Of a DNA stretch of 64,000 bases, positions 26,531 to 35,018 are shown one piece after another. The DNA comes from DATAPD01 sp036265385. Lineage in GTDB: Bacteria; Acidobacteriota; Terriglobia; Terriglobales; Acidobacteriaceae. The DNA lies in NCBI GenBank assembly GCA_036265385.1, contig DATAPD010000025.1:62001-126000 (forward strand). Reading direction: 5' to 3'. Numbering within the stretch: the stretch's first letter is position 1; each line of letters begins with the position of its first letter. Made by a program: the position numbers and the translations under genes. The notes under the pieces are model-generated. The model was not told the origin of the DNA. It made no database searches and saw only the letters and a list, made by a program, of their open reading frames with translations.

Positions 26531-26719
26531 GTGAAGCTGTTTGGGCCCAGAATTCGATTTTTCGGTTCAATTCTCCTCGCCGGTGTTGCGGTTCCAGCAT
26601 CTTTATGGGCCGCCAATCACCCGCGCTCTTCGATCCTGCCTGAAGCCGGAACCTTAGCGCTATTCGGAAGTGGAATGATCGGCGTTGCTGCTTTGATTCG
26701 CCGCCATTTCTCGGAATAA
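26531..26719 (+). CDS. Very small PEP-CTERM protein (62 residues)
   Basis: It starts at GTG 26531 with GGAAGGA eight bases upstream. The peptide has an N-terminal hydrophobic signal (FFGSILLAGVAVPASLWAA). After only about six residues it goes into a PEP-CTERM-like end: LPEAGTLALFGSGMIGVAA, then IRRHFSE. After signal-peptide and sorting cleavage almost nothing would remain as mature protein. It could be a real micro-substrate, a regulator that occupies exosortase, or the remnant of a longer gene. Confidence 0.6.
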   Translation: MKLFGPRIRFFGSILLAGVAVPASLWAANHPRSSILPEAGTLALFGSGMIGVAALIRRHFSE

Positions 26720-26840
26720 GAAATCAGCTTCAACTCTCGACAGTTCTTTACCCAGATCTGAGGGAGTCGTGTTTATTCCGTCAACCTATCCTGTGGACGC
26801 TCTAATCGTCTAAACTCCGTCCCATCATAAGGAGTTACGA

Positions 26841-28787
26841 ATGAAGCGTTTCTGCCTCGCTCTCGTTCTTTTTCTTTGTATCGCCCCGTTGTTGCACGCG
26901 GAGGAACCCTCGGTTGCGCCCAACGAAAACCTGGTCGTCGATGGTCTCCCGCCGATCCCAACATCGATTGCCAATGCTGTAGCGAGCTACAACAACGTCC
27001 GCTTCGCCTTGTTGGCGGATTGGAATCCCAAAACTCGCGAGATGCTGATCTCGACACGCTTCGCGGATGCTCCGCAAATTCATCTTGTGAAATCTCCAGG
27101 CGCTGACCGCTCCCAACTGACGTTCTATCCAGAACCTGTGTACAACGCCAAGTTCTCTCCTGGCGGTGATTACTTCATTTTCGTCAAAGACGTCGGAGGC
27201 GGTGAGTTTTTTCAGTTCTTTCGCTACGACTTCGCAAGTGGTGACACCACTCTCCTGACCGACGGAAAATCTCGTAACACTGGCGCGGTCTGGTCTCATT
27301 CTGACAATCGAATCGCTTATGGATCAACGAGGCGTAACGGAAACGATGTTGATTTTTACATCATGGATCCGCGGGACCCGAAAACAGACCACCTTCTTAC
27401 TCAAAATTCCGGCGGGGGCTGGAGCATTCAGGATTGGTCTCCCGACGGTCACAAGCTACTCGCCCAGGAGGAAATCTCCGCCAACGAAAGCTATCTATGG
27501 CTCATTGATGCTGACAATGGAACGAAAACGGCCTTGACCCCGCCGGATCCGCAGGGCAAAGACAAAGTTCATTACGGCGGTGGGTTACTTACCAAAGACG
27601 GCAAAGGCGTTTTCGTTACGACCGACAGAGACTCCGAGTTCCACCGGCTCACCTACATTGACCTCGCCACCAAGCAGCCCACATATCTCACAACCAGCAT
27701 TCACTGGGATGTCGATGAGTTTGATCTTTCTGATAACGGCAAGACCATCGCATTCGTTACCAATGAGGATGGATATGGTGTCGTACATTTGTTCGACACG
27801 GTTGCTCGTAAAGAGTTGCCTGCTCCCACGTTGCCACACGGCGTATTAAGCAACGTCAAATGGCACAAGAACAATCGTGATCTCGCTTTCGAGTTCAATT
27901 CCGCCACTTCAAACGATGATGTTTATTCAGTCGACATCACAACTGGAAAACTCTCTCGCTGGACCGAAAGTGAAACCGGTGGGTTGAACACCAAAGCCTT
28001 CACCGAGCCGTCTCTTATCCATTGGAAAAGCTTCGATGATCGCTCCATCAGCGGATTTCTCTATCGTCCACCTGCAAGATTCACTGGCAAGCGTCCCGTA
28101 ATCATCAACATTCATGGCGGCCCGGAAGGCCAGTTCCGACCGTACTTCCTTGGCAAAAACATGTTCTATCCTACTGAACTTGGCGTCGCGATGATCTACC
28201 CCAATGTGCGCGGCTCGAGCGGCTATGGAAAGACCTTCCTTGCACTCGATAATGGTTTCAACCGAGAAGGTTCCTACAAGGACATCAATTCCCTGCTCGA
28301 CTGGATCGCTACTCAGGCCGATCTCGACGCCAACCGCGTCATGATCACCGGTGGCAGTTATGGCGGCTTCATGACCCTGGCCGTCGCCACCAATTACAAC
28401 GATCGAGTCTGCTGCTCTGTCGACATTGTTGGCATCTCCAATCTGGTTTCATTTCTCGAGAATACATCTGGATATCGTCAGGACCTTCGGCGCGTCGAAT
28501 ATGGAGACGAACGCGTCCCTGAGATGCGCGCTTTTCTTCTGTCGATCTCCCCGCTGACCAAAGCGAAGAACATCACTAAGCCTCTCTTCGTGATTCAGGG
28601 TAAGAACGACCCACGTGTGCCCATGACCGAATCCGAGCAGATGGTCAAAACGGTGCGCGCGAATGGCGCACCAGTTTGGTACCTCTTGGCCAAGGACGAA
28701 GGCCACGGTTTCCAGAAAAAGAAGAACCAGGATTTTCAGTTTTACGCGGTTACGATGTTCGTGAAGAAGTATCTGCTTGGTGAGTGA
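26841..28787 (+). CDS. Secreted S9-family peptidase (prolyl oligopeptidase-like)
   Basis: A 648-residue exported serine peptidase. It has a signal peptide (RFCLALVLFLCIAPLLHA), a beta-propeller of WD40/TolB-like repeats (about 40-390, for example YNAKFSPGGDYFIFVKD) and a C-terminal alpha/beta hydrolase. The triad is Ser506 in GGSYGGFM, Asp590 in GKNDPRVP and His622 in DEGHGFQ. Such enzymes cut short peptides, often dipeptides or acyl-peptides, in the periplasm. AAGGAG lies seven bases before the ATG. A paralogue with nearly identical triad spacing lies at 37.9 kb. Confidence 0.94.
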   Translation: MKRFCLALVLFLCIAPLLHAEEPSVAPNENLVVDGLPPIPTSIANAVASYNNVRFALLADWNPKTREMLISTRFADAPQIHLVKSPGADRSQLTFYPEPVYNAKFSPGGDYFIFVKDVGGGEFFQFFRYDFASGDTTLLTDGKSRNTGAVWSHSDNRIAYGSTRRNGNDVDFYIMDPRDPKTDHLLTQNSGGGWSIQDWSPDGHKLLAQEEISANESYLWLIDADNGTKTALTPPDPQGKDKVHYGGGLLTKDGKGVFVTTDRDSEFHRLTYIDLATKQPTYLTTSIHWDVDEFDLSDNGKTIAFVTNEDGYGVVHLFDTVARKELPAPTLPHGVLSNVKWHKNNRDLAFEFNSATSNDDVYSVDITTGKLSRWTESETGGLNTKAFTEPSLIHWKSFDDRSISGFLYRPPARFTGKRPVIINIHGGPEGQFRPYFLGKNMFYPTELGVAMIYPNVRGSSGYGKTFLALDNGFNREGSYKDINSLLDWIATQADLDANRVMITGGSYGGFMTLAVATNYNDRVCCSVDIVGISNLVSFLENTSGYRQDLRRVEYGDERVPEMRAFLLSISPLTKAKNITKPLFVIQGKNDPRVPMTESEQMVKTVRANGAPVWYLLAKDEGHGFQKKKNQDFQFYAVTMFVKKYLLGE

Positions 28788-28843
28788 GCTTAGTCGCAGA
28801 TGCGAGTTTCGTTGGAGGGGCTTTACAAACTAGTGACTAATGA

Positions 28844-29890
28844 CTAGCTACCATTTCGCCGGCGGTTCTTCAGATCCGCAGCAATCTGCTTTCCGTGAAA
28901 ACGGCCGTTCTCAATGAAGATCTCATTGGTTCGCGAGCCTGCCACGATAACACCGGCCACGTAAATTCCGGACACATTGCTCTCCAGCGTCTCTGGGTCG
29001 CAAACGGGACGGCACTGCTCCGAAGACAGTTCAATTCCCATCGAACGCAGAAAATCATAGTCTGGGTGATATCCAGTAAGAGCAAACACAAAGTCGTTTT
29101 TGATGCGGATTACGCCCTCGGGTGTCTTAAGTACCACGTAGTCGATACCAATCTCTTGCACTGTGCTGTTGAAATAGCCCACCACTTCTCCGGCTTTGAT
29201 CCGGTTCTCAATGTCGGGACGAATCCAATACTTTACGTGGTGATGCATCGTGGATCCCCGATGCACAAGCGTTACCCTTGCTCCGTGTCTCCACAGGTCT
29301 AAAGAGGCAGTCGCAGCCGAATTCTTGCCACCAATCACGAGAACATCGCTGTCGAAATATGGGTGAGGATCGCGATAATAATGGAACACCTTGGGCAGGT
29401 CCTCTCCAGGAATGCTCAAGACGTTCGCCAGATCGTAATATCCCGTCGCCACGATGATTTTCCGGGTTCGATAGTCATGAATGCGGCCATTGCGGTCTGT
29501 CGCAGTGACCCGGAATTTTTCGTCTTCTCCCGTGACAGTCTTCACCCACTGATACTGGCAGACGTGCAGCTCATAGTGCTCTGCCACCCTCCGGTAGTAC
29601 TCGAGAGCTTCCTGGCGATTCGGCTTTGTGTTTGCGGTGCTGAACGGGATGTCGCCGATCTCCAGCAGCTCCGGCGTGGTGAAAAAAGTCATGTTTGACG
29701 GGTAGTTGAAAAGGGAGTTCACAAGACAGCCCTTGTCCACCACCATCACCTTCATCCCAACCTTCTGGGCCTCGATGGCACAGGCCAAACCGGTCGGTCC
29801 TGCTCCTATCACGATTACATCGCACCAGTTGTCGGGCCGGGAATGGGCCTGCGTACGCGGAAGGGTTTCTGGGATCTGCTCGACTGCCAA
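28844..29890 (-). CDS. ypdA: YpdA-family bacillithiol disulfide reductase
   Basis: An FAD- and NADPH-dependent thioredoxin-reductase-like protein. In Firmicutes, YpdA (Bdr) reduces oxidised bacillithiol. The FAD motif is VIVIGAGPTGLACAIEA, there is a conserved NYPSNMTFFTTPELLEIG segment, and a second Rossmann motif is LVIGGKNSAATAS. Unlike thioredoxin reductase it lacks a CxxC pair in the NADPH domain. The start is uncertain: the frame opens at 30058, but family members begin about 22 residues before the FAD motif, which fits TTG 29890 with AGAGG upstream. It is divergent from fumC. bshA at 7.6 kb supports a bacillithiol role. Confidence 0.9.
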   Translation of the reverse strand: MAVEQIPETLPRTQAHSRPDNWCDVIVIGAGPTGLACAIEAQKVGMKVMVVDKGCLVNSLFNYPSNMTFFTTPELLEIGDIPFSTANTKPNRQEALEYYRRVAEHYELHVCQYQWVKTVTGEDEKFRVTATDRNGRIHDYRTRKIIVATGYYDLANVLSIPGEDLPKVFHYYRDPHPYFDSDVLVIGGKNSAATASLDLWRHGARVTLVHRGSTMHHHVKYWIRPDIENRIKAGEVVGYFNSTVQEIGIDYVVLKTPEGVIRIKNDFVFALTGYHPDYDFLRSMGIELSSEQCRPVCDPETLESNVSGIYVAGVIVAGSRTNEIFIENGRFHGKQIAADLKNRRRNGS

Positions 29891-30044
29891 GGAATATGCC
29901 TCTGCGCGGGAAACAAGCAGGTGAAGCTCAGCGCGCTGTATGAAAACTCTCGATTTTAGCACGCGGATACTAGCGTCAAGTCGGTTCGCATCCGGTCGAT
30001 CACAAACTCGTCTCTTCAAGTTGATCATTTCGAGCGCCTTCCTG

Positions 30045-30076
30045 TTGCAGGTCTGCAACCGCTCCGGCGCTATAAT
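30045..30076 (+). promoter_or_regulatory. fumC promoter with a palindromic operator-like site
   Basis: A perfect TATAAT (30071-30076) stands 38 bases before the fumC ATG. TTGCAG-GT-CTGCAA (30045-30058) is an inverted repeat in the -35 region, where a regulator would block or help polymerase. It lies between the divergent ypdA and fumC genes and could serve both. Confidence 0.45.
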
Positions 30077-30114
30077 TTCAAGTTACACACTTCGCCCGCG
30101 GAGTCTTTTGCACC

Positions 30115-31524
30115 ATGAGCACCGCCCCAGACCCTTCACCTCGCATGCGCACCGAATCCGACAGCATGGGGACTATCGACGTCCCCGAAAACGTGTATTG
30201 GGGAGCCCAGACCCAGCGTTCTCTCCACCACTTCGCGATTGGCCGCGACATTATGCCGCCAGAGCTCATCCGCTCCTTCGGCATCTTGAAGAAAGCGTGC
30301 GCGCTCGTGAATCAGGAGCTCGGCAAACTTTCCGCCGAGAAAACCAAGCTCATTGTTCAAGCAGCGGACGAGGTCATCTCCGGCAAACTCAACGATCATT
30401 TCCCTCTTCGCATTTGGCAGACCGGCAGCGGAACTCAAACCAACATGAACGTCAATGAAGTCATTTCGAATCGCGCCATCGAACTGGCTGGCGGCAAGAT
30501 GGGATCGAAGAAGCCCATCCACCCTAACGATGACGTCAACATGTCGCAATCCTCGAACGACACTTTCCCCGCAGCAATGCACATCGCAGCTGCGGAACGG
30601 GTGAAATGGGCGCTCATTCCTGCAATCCAAATTGTTCAGAAGGCAATCGACAAGAAAGCAAAGGAATTCGACGACATCGTCAAGATCGGACGCACGCACT
30701 TGCAGGACGCCGTGCCTCTCACCGTCGGACAGGAGTTCAGCGGCTGGGCCAGCTTGCTTGAGCGCGACCTCAAACGCCTCGAACAGGTTCTGGATGGCTT
30801 ATACGATCTGGCGATAGGAGGGACCGCAGTCGGAACAGGGTTGAACGCACATCCCGAATTCGGGGAGCGGGCGGCCAAAAAGATCGCGGAAATGACGGGG
30901 CTTCCCTTCCGCTCACATCCGAACAAATTCGCTGCACTATCTGCACACGACGAGATCGTCTTCGCTCAGGGAGCTCTTGAAACCCTCGCGGCTTCTATGA
31001 TGAAAATCGCCAACGATATTCGGTGGCTTGCCTCGGGCCCACGTTGCGGATTCGGCGAACTCATCATTCCCGAAAACGAGCCCGGTTCCTCGATTATGCC
31101 GGGCAAGGTGAATCCAACCCAGTCCGAAGCGATGACGATGGTTTGCGCCCAGGTGCATGGCGCCACCGCTGCTGTAGGTTTCGCAGGTTCTCAAGGCAAT
31201 TTCCAGCTCAATGTCTTCAAGCCTGTCATCATCTACAACTTCCTGCATTCGGTCACGTTGCTGTCCGACGCGAGCCACGGCTTCGTCGAGTTCATGATCA
31301 ATGGCATCGAAGTCGACAAGCACAAGATTGATCACTACGTGAAACACTCATTGATGTTGGTCACCGCTCTTGCACCAAAAGTCGGCTATGACACGGCGGC
31401 CAAGATCGCCCATCACGCGCATGTCGAGCGGACCAGCCTGAAGCAAGCGGCCGTGAAATTGGGCCATTTGACGGAAGAAGAATTTGAACAGTTGGTTAGA
31501 CCAGAAAAGATGGTCAAGCCCTAG
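30115..31524 (+). CDS. fumC: Fumarate hydratase, class II
   Basis: The oxygen-stable, iron-free fumarase of the TCA cycle, which converts fumarate to L-malate. At 469 residues it has the normal length. Motifs are WGAQTQRSLHHFAIG, GSGTQTNMNVNEV, the HPNDDVNMSQSSND region, GRTHLQDAVP and the superfamily signature GSSIMPGKVNPTQ. Malate is also a substrate of BshA, but that link is only metabolic. It ends one base before the convergent M20-type gene. Confidence 0.97.
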   Translation: MSTAPDPSPRMRTESDSMGTIDVPENVYWGAQTQRSLHHFAIGRDIMPPELIRSFGILKKACALVNQELGKLSAEKTKLIVQAADEVISGKLNDHFPLRIWQTGSGTQTNMNVNEVISNRAIELAGGKMGSKKPIHPNDDVNMSQSSNDTFPAAMHIAAAERVKWALIPAIQIVQKAIDKKAKEFDDIVKIGRTHLQDAVPLTVGQEFSGWASLLERDLKRLEQVLDGLYDLAIGGTAVGTGLNAHPEFGERAAKKIAEMTGLPFRSHPNKFAALSAHDEIVFAQGALETLAASMMKIANDIRWLASGPRCGFGELIIPENEPGSSIMPGKVNPTQSEAMTMVCAQVHGATAAVGFAGSQGNFQLNVFKPVIIYNFLHSVTLLSDASHGFVEFMINGIEVDKHKIDHYVKHSLMLVTALAPKVGYDTAAKIAHHAHVERTSLKQAAVKLGHLTEEEFEQLVRPEKMVKP

Positions 31525-31525
31525 A

Positions 31526-32842
31526 TTAGCTTCGATCCATTCGAATAACTGTCTGCAAAAGCACGTTCGCACCGTTCGCGCAGTCTTCCCATCGGCTCAG
31601 CTCTTTCGGGGAATGGCTGATACCGTCAACGCTCGGCACAAAGATCATCCCCATGGGTCCGAGCTTGGCCATGATCTGCGCATCGTGACCAGCTCCGCTT
31701 GGCAAGTGCATGGTCTTGAATCCAAGGTCCACAGCTGCCGCCTCAATCTGTTCCTTGATCCCCGGCGTTGCCATTGCCGGATCATCATGCTCGATCTGCT
31801 TCATTGAAATCTCAGTCTTTGTGTCTCGCGCGACATCTTGCGCTCGCTTCTGAATCTCTTGGCCCAGCCGAGCAATCTTCTCCGGAGAAAGGTCTCTCAA
31901 CTCGACCGAATGTTTTACCAAACCCGGCACCACGTTCCTTGCATTCGGTGAAACCTCCAGGTGTCCGACAGTTCCAACCTGCCGGCCCGGTTCGCGAGTT
32001 ACGACTTCTTGCACCAACTCGATCATTTTTGCTGCAGCTAATAGCGCATTGCGTCTTTCCGGCATCGGCGTTGTTCCAGCATGATTTGCGAATCCGCGAA
32101 TCTCGACCTCATATTCATCGATGCTGACGATTCCCTCGACCACGCCGATCGGAATTCCCGCTTTATGCAGATTGGCTCCCTGTTCGATATGCAGTTCGAG
32201 ATAGCAATGAAACGCTCCAGGCTTTATCCGGGCCTCTCCCAGCCGATCCGGATCACCACCGATCTTCCGCACACCATCCCGCATGCGAACTCCGTTGAAC
32301 ATGCGATCAAGATCTTCAAGATGAATGTCGCCGATCGTCGCGCGGCTACCTACTGTGCCACCCTCTTCATTCGACCAGATCACTACCTCTAACGGATGCC
32401 TTGTCGTAACCGAATTGTTTTTCAACACGCGAATCACTTCTATCGCGGCGAGTGACCCCAAATCACCGTCGAAGTTCCCTCCACTTGGAACCGAGTCAAT
32501 GTGCGAACCGAAGAGAATCGGCTTGAGTGAGCCATCGCTGCCGTCGCGGCGACCGAAGATATTTCCTGCAGTGTCGATTCGCGGTTCCAGTCCGGCCGTT
32601 CTCATCAACTTCAGAACGTATTCGCGTCCCGACACGTCCGCATCGGAATAGGCGACTCGACTGACGCCGTCCGCAAATGAACCGTTGGCGGGCCGGCCGA
32701 ATTCGCTGAGGCCTTCAAGCTCGGCCTGAAGGCGCCCACCGTCGATGCTCAAACGAGTTGAACTCTGAGCTATTGAGATTGGCACCAGAGCCGAAGCACC
32801 CAACATGGTGCTGGCGCCCCAAAGAAGTTCACGGCGATTCAT
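31526..32842 (-). CDS. M20-family amidohydrolase (N-carbamoylase/allantoate type) with export signal
   Basis: A zinc-dependent hydrolase of 438 residues in the hydantoinase/carbamoylase group, which splits allantoate, ureidopropionate or N-carbamoyl amino acids. Metal motifs are GSHIDSVPSGGNFDGDLG and WSNEEGG, with later ELHIEQG and SGAGHDAQ. The N-terminus (NRRELLWGASTMLGASALVP) begins with a twin-arginine-like signal, so the protein is probably exported, which is unusual for a family mostly found in the cytoplasm. ATG 32842 is chosen because the earlier ATG lies inside the TATAAT box. No purine or pyrimidine breakdown genes are adjacent. Confidence 0.88.
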   Translation of the reverse strand: MNRRELLWGASTMLGASALVPISIAQSSTRLSIDGGRLQAELEGLSEFGRPANGSFADGVSRVAYSDADVSGREYVLKLMRTAGLEPRIDTAGNIFGRRDGSDGSLKPILFGSHIDSVPSGGNFDGDLGSLAAIEVIRVLKNNSVTTRHPLEVVIWSNEEGGTVGSRATIGDIHLEDLDRMFNGVRMRDGVRKIGGDPDRLGEARIKPGAFHCYLELHIEQGANLHKAGIPIGVVEGIVSIDEYEVEIRGFANHAGTTPMPERRNALLAAAKMIELVQEVVTREPGRQVGTVGHLEVSPNARNVVPGLVKHSVELRDLSPEKIARLGQEIQKRAQDVARDTKTEISMKQIEHDDPAMATPGIKEQIEAAAVDLGFKTMHLPSGAGHDAQIMAKLGPMGMIFVPSVDGISHSPKELSRWEDCANGANVLLQTVIRMDRS

Positions 32843-32855
32843 GTTCACGCCGCGC

Positions 32856-32861
32856 ATTATA
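32856..32861 (-). promoter_or_regulatory. -10 box of the M20-type gene
   Basis: A perfect TATAAT on the minus strand ends 13 bases before ATG 32842. No clear -35 box is seen. The leader would be about six bases. Confidence 0.4.
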
Positions 32862-33030
32862 GCCGTGATTGCAGGACATCCGACCGATCGTCAACGCACT
32901 CAGAACCCGGTAGCACTGGAACGAGTGCCGTCTCATGCACAATGTGTATTTTTCTATCGAAACATGCCCTCCTGAGCTTGCCGCTCTCCAGATATTCATG
33001 TAGGTTCTTGACAGGTAGCCCACCAAACTC

Positions 33031-33273
33031 ATGTCAGAAGAAAAACCCAGCTCAACTTTGACCGGCACGGTCGAAAAGATTATTCCATCTCCATTTCCTG
33101 GCGAACCTGAAAAGGCCCAGATCGGGGTCGATGGCGCGGACCACCTTTACCGCGAAGTCCGTGTAGAGAATATCCTCCAAGACGAGAATGGCGAGTCTGT
33201 AAAGCTGAAGCAAGGGGCCAAAGTCGAAGTCACGATTGAGGCAGATCCAAAGGATACCGTTCCAACGGCATGA
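33031..33273 (+). CDS. Small conserved hypothetical protein
   Basis: An acidic soluble protein of 80 residues (MSEEKPSSTLTGTVEKII). It has no signal or membrane segment. Alternating hydrophobic residues (GTVEKII, KAQIGVDG, KVEVTIEADP) suggest a small beta-barrel, perhaps of OB or SH3 type. I do not recognise a named family. It is kept because its composition is protein-like and it fills an otherwise empty stretch in the same direction as the next gene. Confidence 0.6.
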   Translation: MSEEKPSSTLTGTVEKIIPSPFPGEPEKAQIGVDGADHLYREVRVENILQDENGESVKLKQGAKVEVTIEADPKDTVPTA

Positions 33274-33470
33274 CTTTCCTCGGCCGCAGCGGGCAAAACT
33301 AATTTTCTTGTCACATACTTCGTAGAAGCTGAAGAGTAAGCTTTGGTAGTTGATGCATCCGTGAACTTGTGAGGCTTTGCAAGATCGGATACACACCCGG
33401 CGTAGTCCAGGAGCTCGCCGAATAAATCCTCACGCTAACCACTTAGACCATAGTTCGCCAAGGAGGCTCC

Positions 33471-33689
33471 ATGGTCCACGTGTGTGGCGATTGGTATCGC
33501 ATTTATGAAAGCGCAATGCGCGAGCCCGACACCGAGCAGCGGCGCGCTCTTTGTGGGCAAGCACGAAAGTTGATCCAGGACCGGCTAATCGTCTGCGAAG
33601 ACAAGTCCGAACGTGATCTGCTCGAGGACGTGCTACGCAACATCGTCGAGTGCGAAAACTCGGCTCCGCGGCCGGCTCGCCCCAATTGA
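33471..33689 (+). CDS. Small hypothetical protein with strong ribosome site
   Basis: A 72-residue helical, charged protein (MVHVCGDWYRIYESAMREPD) preceded by AAGGAGG five bases before the ATG, one of the strongest Shine-Dalgarno sites in the window. It has three cysteines and no membrane segment. The function is not recognised. The next gene begins 134 bases downstream in the same direction. Confidence 0.65.
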   Translation: MVHVCGDWYRIYESAMREPDTEQRRALCGQARKLIQDRLIVCEDKSERDLLEDVLRNIVECENSAPRPARPN

Positions 33690-33823
33690 AAGCTCGTCAC
33701 AAATCGACTCAAAAGCCGATTCGTTTATCCTTTCGTCATCGATCAATAGCCTTTGTCCCCGGTGTAAACTTCCCTTTCACCGCTGACTGTCCTGGCACCA
33801 TCGGACGGCGCATCCTAACTGAG

Positions 33824-34747
33824 ATGAAAAAGATCGCATTCGTACTACCGCTCCTGCTTGCACTGATCACGGTGGCGTCCGCGGCTGACCGCGGTTCCCT
33901 CATACGCCAGGCCGTTATCTACCTTTCCCCCGACGCGAAGTCGGCCAAGCTCGGTGAGGTCGAGCGCGGCCGCGAACTCGTGTTTATCGAGACTTCCCGT
34001 GACTGGCTGCACGTGATGGCGATGTTCGGTGAAGACAAAACCGTTACCGGATGGATCCTGGACAAAGGCGTCGTTCACACCACCACTCAAGATGGCGACC
34101 GCATTCTGTTTGGAGAGGGCGCAAGTTCCGAGGATGAAGGCAGCCGTCGCCATGGCCGTCGGGGGGCCGCCGATGATGCGTCCCGCCTCTACTATCGCGT
34201 CTACGACCTGTTTCCAGCCTCGCCTTACGCTGCGGAGGCGCTGTATCGTGCTGCCGATATTCGCTGGCAAATCGACAAGATCGATGTCATGTCTCGTCCA
34301 TCCGCTCGCGAAAAAGAAAGCTTTCTGCGCGTCGGGATGAACGAGGAGTTGATGAAGCTCGTCATAAAGAAGTATCCCGGCACCAAGTGGGCTGAAATCG
34401 CCGCTTTCCAGTTGATTGAAAACAAGTTGTGCGGAGATTGGCAGGGCTCGGTGAAATGCCCCGACAAAGAAGCTGAGATATACGAGAAGTACGCGAACGA
34501 GCACCCTCAGTCACCGAGAGCGGCAGAGGCCCTCTATAACGCCGCTTGGCGTCGTGCCGCGCTTATCGACATGTTCAAGAGTGACGAACAGCCGAAGAAA
34601 GCCGAGGAGTCGAAAGCGAAGACCTTGGCACTTACCCAGAAGCTCCTGAGCACCACCTCAGGGCAAGGAGACTGGGCCGCCCGCGGAGCCTCACTCCAAT
34701 TCGTTGTGCAACAGGATGTCCCGACCTATGGCAACGCAGTTCAATAG
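33824..34747 (+). CDS. Secreted SH3-like and helical-repeat protein
   Basis: A protein of 307 residues starting MKKIAFVLPLLLALITVASA, a clear signal peptide. Residues about 25-85 look like a bacterial SH3 domain (VIYLSPDAKSAKLGEVERG, then TGWILDKGVV), used to bind peptidoglycan or peptides. After a charged, arginine-rich linker, the C-terminal part is made of TPR-like helices (PYAAEALYRAADIRW, SPRAAEALYNAAWRR), similar to YfiO/BamD-type repeats. It probably acts in the envelope; no partner is identified. Confidence 0.8.
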   Translation: MKKIAFVLPLLLALITVASAADRGSLIRQAVIYLSPDAKSAKLGEVERGRELVFIETSRDWLHVMAMFGEDKTVTGWILDKGVVHTTTQDGDRILFGEGASSEDEGSRRHGRRGAADDASRLYYRVYDLFPASPYAAEALYRAADIRWQIDKIDVMSRPSAREKESFLRVGMNEELMKLVIKKYPGTKWAEIAAFQLIENKLCGDWQGSVKCPDKEAEIYEKYANEHPQSPRAAEALYNAAWRRAALIDMFKSDEQPKKAEESKAKTLALTQKLLSTTSGQGDWAARGASLQFVVQQDVPTYGNAVQ

Positions 34748-34782
34748 CCCTTAGACGTAGGACAAGCAGAAAGCCCATCCAT

Positions 34783-34917
34783 CTAATGTGCAGAAACCCA
34801 AAGCATCCACACCAACATGCCGAGCAATGCGAGCGTTGCGATCAGTGAGAACGCCGATTGCATTGGATGGAATTGGAAATAAGGGTTTTTGCCGAAGCGA
34901 TTCCGCAGATACAACAT
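34783..34917 (-). CDS. 44-residue single-helix membrane protein
   Basis: A short ORF with ATG at 34917 and AGGAGG five bases upstream. The peptide starts MLYLRNRFGKNPYFQF and then forms one hydrophobic helix (SAFSLIATLALLGMLVW), ending MLWVSAH. A positive N-terminus and one helix fit a small inner-membrane protein with the N-terminus inside. It lies 101 bases downstream of the next minus-strand gene and converges with the SH3-like gene. No family is recognised, but the ribosome site and composition make it a good candidate. Confidence 0.6.
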   Translation of the reverse strand: MLYLRNRFGKNPYFQFHPMQSAFSLIATLALLGMLVWMLWVSAH

Positions 34918-35018
34918 GGTCGCCTCCTGGCCGTGCTTCTCAAGGGAAGCGCTTGCCAATCACTATTTTCTCACGCGTGGCAAGCACGTTCTGTGAGATA
35001 GATCACTGGGCAGTCTTC

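Noticed and set aside
26377..26643. An 88-codon ORF overlapping the small PEP-CTERM gene in another frame
   Set aside because: Cys/Arg/Ser-rich, no signal or domain, no ribosome site; the 62-residue PEP-CTERM frame explains the DNA better.
30028..30058. ATG starts for ypdA at 30058 or 30028
   Set aside because: They add 46-56 residues not seen in the family and run through the fumC control region; TTG 29890 fits better, though the start is not certain.
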